From: Ruminococcus flavefaciens 007c | Lineage (GTDB): Bacteria > Bacillota > Clostridia > Oscillospirales > Ruminococcaceae | NCBI RefSeq assembly: GCF_000571935.1 | Contig: NZ_ATAX01000017.1 | Location: 18,485-82,484, forward strand | Direction: 5' to 3' | Length of the DNA stretch: 64,000 bases | Part shown: piece after piece, positions 1 through 8,138 of the stretch | Numbering within the stretch: the first letter of the stretch is position 1 | Layout: every line of letters begins with the position of its first letter | Notes under the pieces: model-generated | What the model was told of the DNA's origin: nothing | Seen by the model: only the letters and a program-made list of their open reading frames with translations | The model's database searches: none | Translations under genes and position numbers: made by a program

Positions 1-59
1 ATTGCCTTTCTTCTGCTTACAACAGTCTCAGCAAGCAGCTTCGAAGATAAGTGCTTCAT
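1..59 (-). CDS. XRE-type transcriptional regulator, N-terminal 19 codons only
   Basis: The ATG at 59 follows a good ribosome site (GGAGGTACTT). The reading frame MKHLSSKLLAETVVSRRKA runs off the window edge. Small XRE/HTH_3 regulators commonly begin like this, with the first helix before the HTH. The upstream region holds a sigma-A promoter and two copies of a dyad operator, which fits an autoregulated DNA-binding protein. Only 19 residues are visible, so the family call is an inference. It lies outside the recombinase end of the phage and is probably host DNA or a neighbouring element. Confidence 0.5.
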   Translation of the reverse strand, partial: MKHLSSKLLAETVVSRRKA

Positions 60-76
60 AAGTACCTCCTATGCAA

Positions 77-228
77 AGTGTTACCACTAGCAACACTTGT
101 GATTTCTAATATGATGATATTATTATAGCAGATGTTATGCAAAAAGTCAATGTATACGTTGCCAAATATGAACTCATAAATACAATTCACTTTATACATT
201 GTGACGCCAGTGTTGCTATCGGTAACAC
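77..228. repeat. Two inverted copies of a ~20-bp operator dyad
   Basis: Positions 77-97 have arms AGTGTT and AACACT around a 9-bp centre. Positions 209-228 read AGTGTTGCTATCGGTAACAC, which matches the reverse complement of the first copy except for two central bases. One copy lies downstream of the predicted start site and one upstream of the -35 box, a layout typical of autorepression with looping. That the adjacent XRE protein binds here is inference. Confidence 0.6.
122..150 (-). promoter_or_regulatory. Sigma-A promoter of the XRE-type regulator
   Basis: On the minus strand TTGACT (145-150) and TATAAT (122-127) are separated by exactly 17 bp. This puts the transcript start near 115, between two copies of the operator dyad. 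Confidence 0.75.
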
Positions 229-232
229 AAAA

Positions 233-285
233 TAAAAAAGCCCACTAAGCTGCTACCGGATTCATTCGGTAGTTGCTCAGTGGGC
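233..285 (-). terminator. Rho-independent terminator
   Basis: GCCCACT (240-246) pairs with AGTGGGC (279-285), and an inner CTACCG/CGGTAG stem extends the hairpin. On the minus strand it is followed at once by a run of T (A-run 233-239 on +). It ends the transcript of the gene stub at 306-711. Confidence 0.85.
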
Positions 286-305
286 GGAGGTGGTAGATAC
301 GCCTA

Positions 306-711
306 TTAAATAATGATCCATTTTCCATTGCGGGCAGAGCCTTCTCGTTTGATGCGATTATTCTTCTTCAAGTTATCCAATGCTGTTTTTGTCTGTTTGA
401 GAGTAATACTCAGTTTAGAAGCTATTTCCATTTGTGTTATACAGGGATCTGCTTTAATCAACTGAAATACCAGTTCAACCCTTTCAGCTATTTCAGTACC
501 TTTTTTAGTACCTTTTTTAGTACCTTTTCCAAAAAGGGACTGATCTTTCTCAACTAAAGGAAGCGTAACAATCGTCTTATCAGGCTCATTTGTTTCAGTA
601 TTGCCGAAGAACTCCTCAATATTCGGCTCCACACAGAGCAAACTGGCATTAAAAGTATTATACCACAAACGCCTCTCATTTACAAGGGGCAAAAGCTGTT
701 TTTCGCTTGAT
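306..711 (-). pseudogene. C-terminal stub of an AlbA_2/RecG-like (COG2865-type) protein
   Basis: The frame ends with a lysine/threonine hinge (two GTKKGTKKGT-like repeats) and a ~65-residue winged helix: ITQMEIASKLSITLKQTKTA, then a KREGSARNGKWIII ending. That arrangement is characteristic of the C-terminus of AlbA_2/HATPase_c_4 proteins, which are normally over 400 residues. The frame stays open into the 3' end of the adjacent serine recombinase (to about 782) but no N-terminal domain is present. The recombinase stop at 712 therefore probably marks the junction created by integration into this gene. The missing 5' half is not found elsewhere in the window. An independent small HTH gene is less likely because no ribosome site fits. 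Confidence 0.55.
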
Positions 712-1902
712 TTATGTTGTTTCGACCGCAATATCCTCTTCGGTGATAACCACACGCTGGATTTGTCCGGCGTTCTCGGCATTCACCTCACACCCGATGC
801 TCTCTTCTATAGTCTGAAGCAGCAGATCCTCCTTGATCGTCCTCAGCTTGCAGCCATTTCCTTTCCGTCCCTCATGGCGTCCTCTGCAGGTCCATACCTT
901 ATGTTTGATTCCTTTCGGGCCGTTCAGTGTACGTCTTGTCATCGGTTCACCGCACTCGCCGCAGAATAGCTTTCCGTACAGGAAGTGCGGTCTGCCGCCA
1001 ATTCTTCCGACCGCAGCCGTAACAGCTTTCTTTTGTCGCATGATCTCCTGCACGGTATCCCATGTTTTCCTGTCCACAATAGCCTCATGATCATTTTCAA
1101 GATAATTGCTCTCATACGGCGCTCTTTCATCCGGCTTCTTCGTCAGGAAATTCTTTGGAGGCTGTTTCTGAAGCAGCTTATCTCCCATATATGTCTCATT
1201 CTGAAGGATATACATGATATTATTATGCGCCAGCGGCTGGCCTTTTTTCGTCCTGATTCCATAATCAGTCAGTAAACGGCGGATCTCCTCAATGCTCTTG
1301 CCTTCAATATACATCTGAAAGATCATGCGGACCGCATCCGCATCCTGATTCGGTACAAGTTTGCCGTCAACACAGTCATATCCAAGGATACGGTTATTCC
1401 CAAGGTTATACTCTCCGCGCTTGAAGCGTTCCCGATATCCCCACCTGACGTTTTCCGAAATAGAGCGGCTCTCGTCCTGCGCGATTGCAGAGAGAAATGA
1501 AAACATCATGGAACAGGAAGGTTCGGCGGTATCCAGATTCTCTTTATCAAAATGTATATCAACGCCGTTACCGTGCAGAAGATTGGCGTATTTCTGGCAA
1601 TCCACGATATTTCGTGAGAATCTGGATATGCTTTTTACAAGGATATAGTCCACTTTGCCGTTCAGCGCATCCTTGATAAGTCTCTGAAATCCCGGGCGAT
1701 TTGAGGCCTTGACACCGCTTTTCTCGTCGCTGTATACTCCTGCAAAGTCCCAGTCGTCATGCGCCTGTATGAGCCTTGTATAATAGGAAAGCTGCGCCTC
1801 GTAGCTTTCTTCCTGCTCGTCAAGAGTTGTAGACACACGGCAGTAGGCCGCTACACGCTTCTTATGCTGATCTCTGATTCTGGGGATTCTTGTAATCTTC
1901 AT
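712..1902 (-). CDS. Large serine recombinase 1 (396 aa)
   Basis: Resolvase domain at residues ~17-150 with the catalytic serine in AAYCRVST, a Recombinase domain (~165-280), then a zinc ribbon of the form CGECG...C...C (~310-350). Site-specific DNA integrase/excisionase of the phiC31/TndX class. It is shorter than most large serine integrases (450-550 aa): the coiled-coil/C-terminal part after the ribbon is only ~45 residues. Its ATG overlaps the stop of recombinase 2 by 4 nt, so the two are translationally coupled. Being the outermost phage gene, next to the disrupted host gene, it is the best candidate for the enzyme nearest the attachment site. Confidence 0.9.
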   Translation of the reverse strand: MKITRIPRIRDQHKKRVAAYCRVSTTLDEQEESYEAQLSYYTRLIQAHDDWDFAGVYSDEKSGVKASNRPGFQRLIKDALNGKVDYILVKSISRFSRNIVDCQKYANLLHGNGVDIHFDKENLDTAEPSCSMMFSFLSAIAQDESRSISENVRWGYRERFKRGEYNLGNNRILGYDCVDGKLVPNQDADAVRMIFQMYIEGKSIEEIRRLLTDYGIRTKKGQPLAHNNIMYILQNETYMGDKLLQKQPPKNFLTKKPDERAPYESNYLENDHEAIVDRKTWDTVQEIMRQKKAVTAAVGRIGGRPHFLYGKLFCGECGEPMTRRTLNGPKGIKHKVWTCRGRHEGRKGNGCKLRTIKEDLLLQTIEESIGCEVNAENAGQIQRVVITEEDIAVETT

Positions 1903-3407
1903 TTCTTATCCCTGCCTTTCCCTTTACTTGTCTTTTTCTTTTCAGCTTTCCTCTGCTGCTGATTATAATAGCGCTTTGCAATTCTGCCCGGAAGATCCGA
2001 ATCATAAAATACGTCTGAAGGAACCGTTGTCACAAGACCACATTTCCAGAAGACTTTCATGGATCTGTCATCCGGATCAGGTGTTCCTTTCACTTCCAAA
2101 GCAATCAGTTCCTTTGTGGTCCTGATGTGTTTTCCGAACTCAATATGATCAACAAGATCATCCACCCACCAATAATCGACCTTTTTCATTCTGGGATATT
2201 CTCTTTTGTATCTCAGCATAATTTCTGCCTCAGAGCCGAATTTTGGGCTGTCAAGTTTCTTCTCTACAATGCCGGCGTCCAATGTGTGATAAGCATTGAG
2301 CAGCGCTTGATCCACAAAGCTTGCACGGATAATAAACTGCCGACAGGCATGCTCACCGATCTCGCAGCTCCATCCGCTTCCGGGTCTTTGTATCTTGATA
2401 CTCCTCTTAAACAGTCTGGAACCGCAGATCGGACACACGAGTTTGTCGCCGAGCGGGTACTGATTGTTATACTTACCGGGCATATCCGGATGAGGTGTTC
2501 TTCTTAATGCAAAGATCTGCTTACACCGATTGAATTGCTTCCTGCTGATTATGGCTTGATGATGATTTTCAATATAGTAACTGGGCACCTCAGTGGTATC
2601 ATTCTTTATTTGCTTATGTGTAATATGGCTTTCGCAGATGGTCTTTTGCAGGAGAATATCTCCACAGTATCTTTCATTCTGAAGCATTAACCGCACTGTA
2701 CACATGGACCACGTTTCGCAGTTTTCCGGTGTTGGAACATGATTGCTCTGTAAATGCTTCATGATCTTGTCGATGGACTCACCGTGCTCATACAGCGTGA
2801 ATATTTCCTTCACAACCCTGGCCTGTTCCGGCACGATCTGGTATTCTCCGTTTTCATTCTTCTCGTATCCGTACAGTTTGCTCCAACGGGATCTTCCTTC
2901 CTCATAGCGTTTTCTGATACTCCATGTCGTATTCAGCGAAATAGAGCGGCTTTCCTCCTGTGCAAATGCTGCAAGGACGGTCAGAAGCATTTCTGAGAAT
3001 GCAGTTCTTGTGTCGATATGATTGCTTTCAAAGATAAGATGTACTCCGATCTCATTGAGGTGTCTGACAAACGTCAGGCATTCAAGGGTATTTCTGGCAA
3101 AGCGGGAAATACTTTTAGTTACGATAAGATCGATTTTTCCTGCTTCACAATCCCTGATCATTTTCCGGAATTGTTTTCGCTTTGAAGCACTGGTACCTGT
3201 CATGCCTTCATCTGCATAGATTCCTGCCAGCTTCCAGCCCGGTCTGCTTTCTATCATATCAGTGTAGGATCTGACCTGATTCTCGAAGCTGGTTCTCTGC
3301 TCATCATTGTCAGTAGACACACGGCAGTATGCTGCAACTCTCAGTTCTTTCGCAGAATCCGGCTCTTCAGGACTCTGCGGCTCAAGAATGATCTTCTCAA
3401 TATTCAT
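1899..3407 (-). CDS. Large serine recombinase 2 (502 aa)
   Basis: Catalytic serine in AAYCRVST, helix-E region ARNTLECLTFVRHL, Recombinase domain (~175-300), zinc ribbon CPICG...C...C (~335-375) and a long C-terminal part containing KVDYWWVDDLVDHIEFG. I start it at the ATG at 3407, which has AAAGGGGC upstream, rather than the in-frame codon at 3434. The C-terminal part is clearly paralogous to recombinase 3 (KIDYWWLDDLVERIDFG there), so the two arose by duplication. It heads a two-gene operon with recombinase 1 and has its own promoter at 3462-3490. Confidence 0.92.
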   Translation of the reverse strand: MNIEKIILEPQSPEEPDSAKELRVAAYCRVSTDNDEQRTSFENQVRSYTDMIESRPGWKLAGIYADEGMTGTSASKRKQFRKMIRDCEAGKIDLIVTKSISRFARNTLECLTFVRHLNEIGVHLIFESNHIDTRTAFSEMLLTVLAAFAQEESRSISLNTTWSIRKRYEEGRSRWSKLYGYEKNENGEYQIVPEQARVVKEIFTLYEHGESIDKIMKHLQSNHVPTPENCETWSMCTVRLMLQNERYCGDILLQKTICESHITHKQIKNDTTEVPSYYIENHHQAIISRKQFNRCKQIFALRRTPHPDMPGKYNNQYPLGDKLVCPICGSRLFKRSIKIQRPGSGWSCEIGEHACRQFIIRASFVDQALLNAYHTLDAGIVEKKLDSPKFGSEAEIMLRYKREYPRMKKVDYWWVDDLVDHIEFGKHIRTTKELIALEVKGTPDPDDRSMKVFWKCGLVTTVPSDVFYDSDLPGRIAKRYYNQQQRKAEKKKTSKGKGRDKK

Positions 3408-3461
3408 AATTTGCCCCTTTCTGAATGGGATCAACTGAGTATTATCCCTCAGCGTTATCCT

Positions 3462-3490
3462 ATTATTGCGTAAAACAGCCGATATATCAA
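3462..3490 (-). promoter_or_regulatory. Recombinase promoter P2
   Basis: TTGATA (3485-3490) and AATAAT (3462-3467) are 17 bp apart on the minus strand. The spacer contains GCTGTTTTACGC, nearly identical to the spacer of promoter P1 upstream of recombinase 4 (GCTGTTTTATGC). Confidence 0.7.
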
Positions 3491-3555
3491 GTCATTTCGC
3501 AATCATAAATCGGAGAATAATCCCGATGTTTCAGCAGGATAACTGGTCAATATAC

Positions 3556-3591
3556 AGAAAAAAGCGGCCTCCTGTAATCAGAAAGCCGCAT
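3556..3591 (-). terminator. Terminator after recombinase 3
   Basis: GCGGC and GCCGC arms (3564-3568 and 3585-3589) with an inner CTG/CAG step, followed on the minus strand by TTTTTT. It separates the recombinase 4-3 operon from the recombinase 2-1 operon. Confidence 0.7.
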
Positions 3592-3595
3592 AGTA

Positions 3596-5071
3596 TTATT
3601 TATTATTCCGCACTTCTTCAACAAGCTTCGGAAACTGTGAAGGGTACCTCAGAAGATAGGCATCCCATAATTCTGCCTTGTGCCTTGGATCCTGTGAGTC
3701 CCGCAGCACACCGGAAGATAATGTTGTCACACTGCCGCATTTCCAGTGAATGCTAATCGTTCTGTCATCAATACCGCCTTTTTTCAGTTCAGAAGCCGTG
3801 TGGCTGTGCAAGCCAAAATCGATCCTTTCAACCAGATCATCCAGCCACCAGTAATCAATTTTACTGAATGATGGATGTTTTTCTTTTACCTGCAGGAGCA
3901 GTTCTGCATTTTCTGCTCTATCAGCATTTTTGCTATTTACGATACGCTTCACTTCTTCTAAATCAAGCATTTCATAGGCTTTAAGAATTGCTTTTTCTAC
4001 TTCCTGAGACTGTATTACGAATTCTCTGCATGCTCCTTCGCCCTCACAGCAGAAATGAGTATAACAGTTCTGGATCAACAGTTTTCTGTGGCGGAGAACA
4101 TGTCCACAATAGGGGCAGCGGATGAATTCTGCAAATGGATACTGCAGCGGCGTTGTTGATTTCTTCAGTTCAAGGATCACATTGCACCGTTCAAACTGTT
4201 TCCTTGATATAATGGGCTCATGGTGATTTTTTATATATACACTTGGCAGTGCTCCGTTATTCCGGCGTGAACGATGAGTGATATAATCCTTTACATAGTA
4301 TTTCTGAGCTATGATATCACCAACATATTTCTCATTGGCTATCATGTAGTGGATCCTTGAATCGTCCCAAACCTTATCTTTTCCATCCGGTCTCGTATAT
4401 CCTTTCTCATACAGTATCCTTGTTATCTCAGGAACAGATGTCCCGTGTTCATATAAATCAAAAATCAGTCTGACGGCCTCTGCCTCTCTTGGAACGATTT
4501 CTATATTATCGTTTGCTTCATTCTTTCGGTAACCGTAGCACCTTATCAAAAGCGGTTCACCGTTCTGAAGCCGTTTCCGTTTTCCCCATCTTACATTCTC
4601 CGAATGTGAATGGCTCTCTTCCTGGGCGAACGCCGCAAATACAGAAAGCAGTATTTCGGATGAGATCATATCTGTATCGATTCCTTCTTTTTCAAGTATT
4701 AATCGGACTCCAAGATCTCTGAGCTTTTTGATACAATTCAGTGCATCAAGCGTATTACGCGCAAATCGGGACAGTGATTTACAGATCACGCAATCTATAA
4801 GGCCTTTTTCACAGTCTTCAAGCATTCTGAGGAACTCTTTACGTCTCGCCATCATTGTCGCAGAAGTACCTCTGTCGGCGTAGATCCCTGCAAACTCCCA
4901 GTCGGGCTCCGAAGAAATCTTTTCTGTATATACCGCAACCTGTGTTTCGTAACTGGTAAGCTGCTCTTCAGACTTTGAGGAAACACGACAATAAGCACAT
5001 ACACGCAGCTTCGGCTTTGTGGTCCCGGAAATATCCTGATTGAGTATTCGCTTTATCTTTGTGCTTCCCAC
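3596..5071 (-). CDS. Large serine recombinase 3 (491 aa)
   Basis: Catalytic serine in CAYCRVSS, the ARNTLDALNCIKKLRDLGV helix, Recombinase domain (~185-310), zinc ribbon CPYCG...C...C (~335-375), and a C-terminal part shared with recombinase 2. It starts at GTG 5071, preceded by GGAGGTAAAATT. Its first 19 nt overlap the end of recombinase 4, implying coupled translation. All residues expected for catalysis appear intact. Confidence 0.92.
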   Translation of the reverse strand: MGSTKIKRILNQDISGTTKPKLRVCAYCRVSSKSEEQLTSYETQVAVYTEKISSEPDWEFAGIYADRGTSATMMARRKEFLRMLEDCEKGLIDCVICKSLSRFARNTLDALNCIKKLRDLGVRLILEKEGIDTDMISSEILLSVFAAFAQEESHSHSENVRWGKRKRLQNGEPLLIRCYGYRKNEANDNIEIVPREAEAVRLIFDLYEHGTSVPEITRILYEKGYTRPDGKDKVWDDSRIHYMIANEKYVGDIIAQKYYVKDYITHRSRRNNGALPSVYIKNHHEPIISRKQFERCNVILELKKSTTPLQYPFAEFIRCPYCGHVLRHRKLLIQNCYTHFCCEGEGACREFVIQSQEVEKAILKAYEMLDLEEVKRIVNSKNADRAENAELLLQVKEKHPSFSKIDYWWLDDLVERIDFGLHSHTASELKKGGIDDRTISIHWKCGSVTTLSSGVLRDSQDPRHKAELWDAYLLRYPSQFPKLVEEVRNNK

Positions 5072-6021
5072 AATTTTACCTCCTTTTCCGCGATCTTTTG
5101 GCTTTTTTCCATCAGATATTTTTCTTCAGCAGAGAATACTGATCTTCCGCCTCCGATTGTCCCGTGTTTTATCAATTCCTGAACAATGTCGAATAACTCG
5201 TGGCTTACGATGGCCGGATGATGCCCTTCAATAAGGATCTGATCTACAAAACCTTTATTTTTGACTCTTTTTTCCTTTCCGTTACTATCAATGATCGTAC
5301 ATTCTTTGTTGGATAGGAAATCACCCACATAGTTCTCACTGCGCAGAAGCAATGCCACAGTAGGATTTGTCCATACTTTTTCGCTTCCTTCTTCTCTTTC
5401 CATACGATTCATTTCATCTCTGATTTCAGAGTATGTGTGGCACATAGCCGCCATATAGAAGGCCATTCTGACAACTTCTGCCTGATTCGGAACGATCACC
5501 CATCCATGATTTTTTCCGTCAGATGTGTAGCCATATCTTGGAGGAGACCATGTTTCTCCTCGTTCAAGGTGTTTCATTCTGCTCCATGCCTGATTCTGCG
5601 ATAAAGAAATGCTCTCTTCCTGCGCGATCGTTGCAAGTATACCGAGTATCAATTCTCCTGTCATGGTATCAGTATCAAGGTTTTCTTTCTCAAATAATAC
5701 ACGCACCCCAAGTTCCTTGAGATGTCTGACCGTTTCAACACAGTCTGCCATGTTTCTTGCAAATCGTGATATACTTTTCGTCAGGATAAGATCGATCTTG
5801 CCGTCTTCACAATCCTTAATCATACGATTCAGTTCTTCACGGTTGTACATCTTTCTGCCGCTTTTTCCGTGATCACCGTACACTCCGACAAACTCCATTT
5901 CCGGATCTGAGTTTATCAGTCTTTCGTAATACTCGCATTGTACTTCAAATGAGCCGTCCTGAGTATCACTTGCTGTGCTTACGCGGCAGTATGCACACGC
6001 TCGTATTTTCTTGTTTTCCAT
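5053..6021 (-). CDS. Short serine recombinase 4, lacks zinc ribbon (322 aa)
   Basis: N-terminal resolvase domain (~5-145; CAYCRVST with the catalytic serine) and Recombinase domain (~160-280), ending near residue 322 without the Cys-rich zinc ribbon or coiled coil of the other three. The frame closes normally into the next gene, so this looks like a genuinely short family member rather than a frameshift. It is first in its operon, with an AGGAGGTATTT ribosome site. Missing DNA-binding modules suggest it works with a partner, as CcrA/CcrB pairs do. That is inference. Confidence 0.88.
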   Translation of the reverse strand: MENKKIRACAYCRVSTASDTQDGSFEVQCEYYERLINSDPEMEFVGVYGDHGKSGRKMYNREELNRMIKDCEDGKIDLILTKSISRFARNMADCVETVRHLKELGVRVLFEKENLDTDTMTGELILGILATIAQEESISLSQNQAWSRMKHLERGETWSPPRYGYTSDGKNHGWVIVPNQAEVVRMAFYMAAMCHTYSEIRDEMNRMEREEGSEKVWTNPTVALLLRSENYVGDFLSNKECTIIDSNGKEKRVKNKGFVDQILIEGHHPAIVSHELFDIVQELIKHGTIGGGRSVFSAEEKYLMEKSQKIAEKEVKLWEAQR

Positions 6022-6061
6022 AAATACCTCCTATCTGACCACCGTCTTCTGCGGTCATCAT

Positions 6062-6090
6062 ATATTGGCATAAAACAGCATACATAGCAA
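6062..6090 (-). promoter_or_regulatory. Recombinase promoter P1
   Basis: TTGCTA (6085-6090) and CAATAT (6062-6067) with 17 bp spacing on the minus strand, 40 bp before recombinase 4. Sequence and spacer closely match promoter P2. A short imperfect dyad (TGACC...GGTCA, 6036-6058) lies in the leader. Confidence 0.7.
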
Positions 6091-6139
6091 GTCTTTTCAG
6101 CAATTATTTTAAGACCACAGGGGGGTATTTATTTCTTAT

Positions 6140-6168
6140 GTAAACAGAGGGATGTTTCCCTCCGTTCA
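6140..6168 (-). terminator. Weak terminator after endolysin
   Basis: GAGGG (6147-6151) pairs with CCCTC (6158-6162) around ATGTTT, with a short T-tract on the minus side. It lies between the lysis genes and the recombinase operon. The stem is short. Confidence 0.45.
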
Positions 6169-6174
6169 GAGTGA

Positions 6175-7362
6175 TCACTCCTTGACAAAAGTACCCTTGT
6201 AGGTGTCGTTGCCAATCTTGATAGTTGCTGTTACAGTACTTTCGGTCTTGGGCGCATCAGCAACCTGCACAGGTACAGGAGCATTTCCCCAGCCGTTCAG
6301 CCCTTTGCTCTTGATAGTAGTCGGGAAATCCTTGTAGCAGATATCCAGATCCACATTACCGTTGATGCCAGCGACCTTGCCTTTCTCAGAATGCTGCCAG
6401 ATGCCGTAAGCACCGCTGTAATTGGTCTGATCGACCCAGTGCGCCAGCCAGATCGTGTACCAGGACTTGATATCATCAGCGGTATGCGTTGTGAGAGACG
6501 AAGCAGAGCCGTACAGACCAACAAAATAACCGGCGCTCTCAACCTTTTTGAGGAATGCTCGCATGATATCAGAGACCTGTTTCTTGCCGAGGTCGAACTG
6601 CTTCTTTTCCTCAAGATCGAAATAGACGGGCATCTCGAACTGTTTTCCCTTGATAACGGACAGGAAAACATCCGCTTCCTGTTCTGCTTCCTCCGGGGTC
6701 ATGGCATAGGAATACCAGTACGCACCGATAGGAAGACCGACAGCCTTTGCGCCGGCGTAATTCTGCTCAAACTTCTCGTCCTTCTGCGATGCCAGTCTGC
6801 CGTAGCCTGCACGCAGGATAGCGAAATCAATACCGTCAGCCTTGACCTTACCCCAGTCGATATTTCCGTTGTGAACGCTCACATCAATGCCCTTCATGTC
6901 CTCACCTCCGAAATACTTGTAGAAATCATCAGTGACCGTGCTGTTGCCGTGGACTTCATCGCCGTACCACTTGCCGTTGGGACGCACATCAACGTGAGTG
7001 TACTGGTAAGCGGCGGTGATATTTGCAATGCCCCTGAAACCGATATCCTGCGCCTTGCAACAGACCACCTTGGAGGAAATCGGCTGCCCGTCCTGCCCGT
7101 AACAGCAGATGTCAGCGGCATTGCCGAGTGTATGCTGTCCGGTTCCGCTGCCCTTTACTGCCTTATCGTGCGCAGGACAGCGGAAGCCGGAAGTCACAAT
7201 TATCTTAGAGCAGTTGAGGGCTGCATACAGCTGTTCCAGCTTCTGCACCAGTTCATCGAAGACACTGAACTCGTGCTCATTTCCGCACTTGCAGCGGAAC
7301 TCTTTTGCATTGAAATGCGGGGAAAGCTGTGTGGTATCATTGAATTCATATTTCTGGATCAT
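6175..7362 (-). CDS. Endolysin, M15 peptidase plus GH25 muramidase (395 aa)
   Basis: Residues ~10-145 are an M15-type (Peptidase_M15_3) zinc D-Ala-D-Ala peptidase: SGFRCPAHDKA, then GTGQHTLGNAADI supplying His and Asp ligands, then THVDVR supplying the second His. Residues ~156-345 are a GH25 lysozyme starting GIDVSVHNGNIDWGKV, with YFDLEE carrying the catalytic acids. The C-terminal ~45 residues (TIKIGNDTYKGTFVKE) look like a small wall-binding tail. It cuts both the peptide stems and the glycan of host peptidoglycan. There is no signal peptide, so release depends on the neighbouring holin. An internal ribosome site at the domain junction is listed separately. Confidence 0.92.
   Translation of the reverse strand: MIQKYEFNDTTQLSPHFNAKEFRCKCGNEHEFSVFDELVQKLEQLYAALNCSKIIVTSGFRCPAHDKAVKGSGTGQHTLGNAADICCYGQDGQPISSKVVCCKAQDIGFRGIANITAAYQYTHVDVRPNGKWYGDEVHGNSTVTDDFYKYFGGEDMKGIDVSVHNGNIDWGKVKADGIDFAILRAGYGRLASQKDEKFEQNYAGAKAVGLPIGAYWYSYAMTPEEAEQEADVFLSVIKGKQFEMPVYFDLEEKKQFDLGKKQVSDIMRAFLKKVESAGYFVGLYGSASSLTTHTADDIKSWYTIWLAHWVDQTNYSGAYGIWQHSEKGKVAGINGNVDLDICYKDFPTTIKSKGLNGWGNAPVPVQVADAPKTESTVTATIKIGNDTYKGTFVKE
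6895..6909 (-). promoter_or_regulatory. Internal ribosome site and ATG inside the endolysin gene
   Basis: GGAGGTGA (6902-6909) stands a proper distance before an in-frame ATG (6895-6897) exactly at the M15/GH25 junction (...YFGGED|MKGIDV). Initiation here would give a 240-residue GH25 muramidase without the peptidase. Confidence 0.6.
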
Positions 7363-7391
7363 AATTCTTTCCTTTCCGCGAAAAATCGCTT

Positions 7392-7429
7392 GTTTTAGCT
7401 TGACTAAAACGGTATACTAATGCTATAAT
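7392..7429 (+). promoter_or_regulatory. Promoter with palindromic operator for the 7494 gene
   Basis: TTGACT (7400-7405), 18 bp, TATAAT (7424-7429). A perfect 7-bp inverted repeat GTTTTAG...CTAAAAC (7392-7410) overlaps the -35 box, suggesting control by a repressor. Confidence 0.65.
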
Positions 7430-7493
7430 AAGAAAAATGAGTCTCTTTTCAGAATTGTGTTGCTGTGATAAATCAGAATGCGAGGTGATTGCT

Positions 7494-8078
7494 GTGTCCT
7501 ATTATGATGAAGACTTTAAGTTGGCCGAAGTCATATCCTTCCTGAAAAACAGAGACTATTCCTCCTTCGACTTCCGCCGCGAATACACCGCCAATGATGC
7601 CTTGATTTCTATAAAAGACACAGACGCGCTCCTTACCATCTGCAATGTTCCGGACAATATGATTCCGGAGCAAACAGTCATACAGGTGATAGATGTGCTG
7701 GAACATCTGGATGAATGCATCGAACAGGCGTCTGACTGGCTCACATCCCATGAATTCGAACTCGGATTGCAGCACATCAAAAATGACTGGAAACCCGGGG
7801 AAGCATGGGTCAGAAGGGTCAAAGCGTTTTGCGAAGAAAAAGAAAGCATACGTGACAGAATGAAAAAAAGATATACGGTATCCGAGATCTGTTTCAGATG
7901 GGATGATGACTTCTGGCCGCCTTCTGTTATTAATGAATACTGGCGGGGTCCTGAACCTCCAAAGGGTGCCGATGTTTTTTTCATAGATTTCTGCCACAGA
8001 GACTGTGATTCGGGCTTCCGCTTCATGTTCCTTTGCGAGGATCGGAGACTGTATAAGTTCATAATCCATATCCTATGA
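7494..8078 (+). CDS. Unknown cargo protein (194 aa)
   Basis: I place the start at GTG 7494 because GAGGTGAT lies just upstream; an in-frame ATG at 7437 has no ribosome site and lies close to the transcript start. The protein is acidic and rich in aromatics, with no signal peptide or membrane segment (MSYYDEDFKLAEVISFL... at the start, RRLYKFIIHIL at the end). I do not recognise a family. It runs opposite to the phage late operon, between endolysin and holin, with its own regulated promoter. It therefore looks like lysogenic-conversion cargo rather than a lysis gene. Confidence 0.6.
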   Translation: MSYYDEDFKLAEVISFLKNRDYSSFDFRREYTANDALISIKDTDALLTICNVPDNMIPEQTVIQVIDVLEHLDECIEQASDWLTSHEFELGLQHIKNDWKPGEAWVRRVKAFCEEKESIRDRMKKRYTVSEICFRWDDDFWPPSVINEYWRGPEPPKGADVFFIDFCHRDCDSGFRFMFLCEDRRLYKFIIHIL

Positions 8079-8138
8079 TTGACCGCAGGAACACTTTTCT
8101 TAAAATGGCGAAAAATAAAACACGGAGGTGCATGAACA

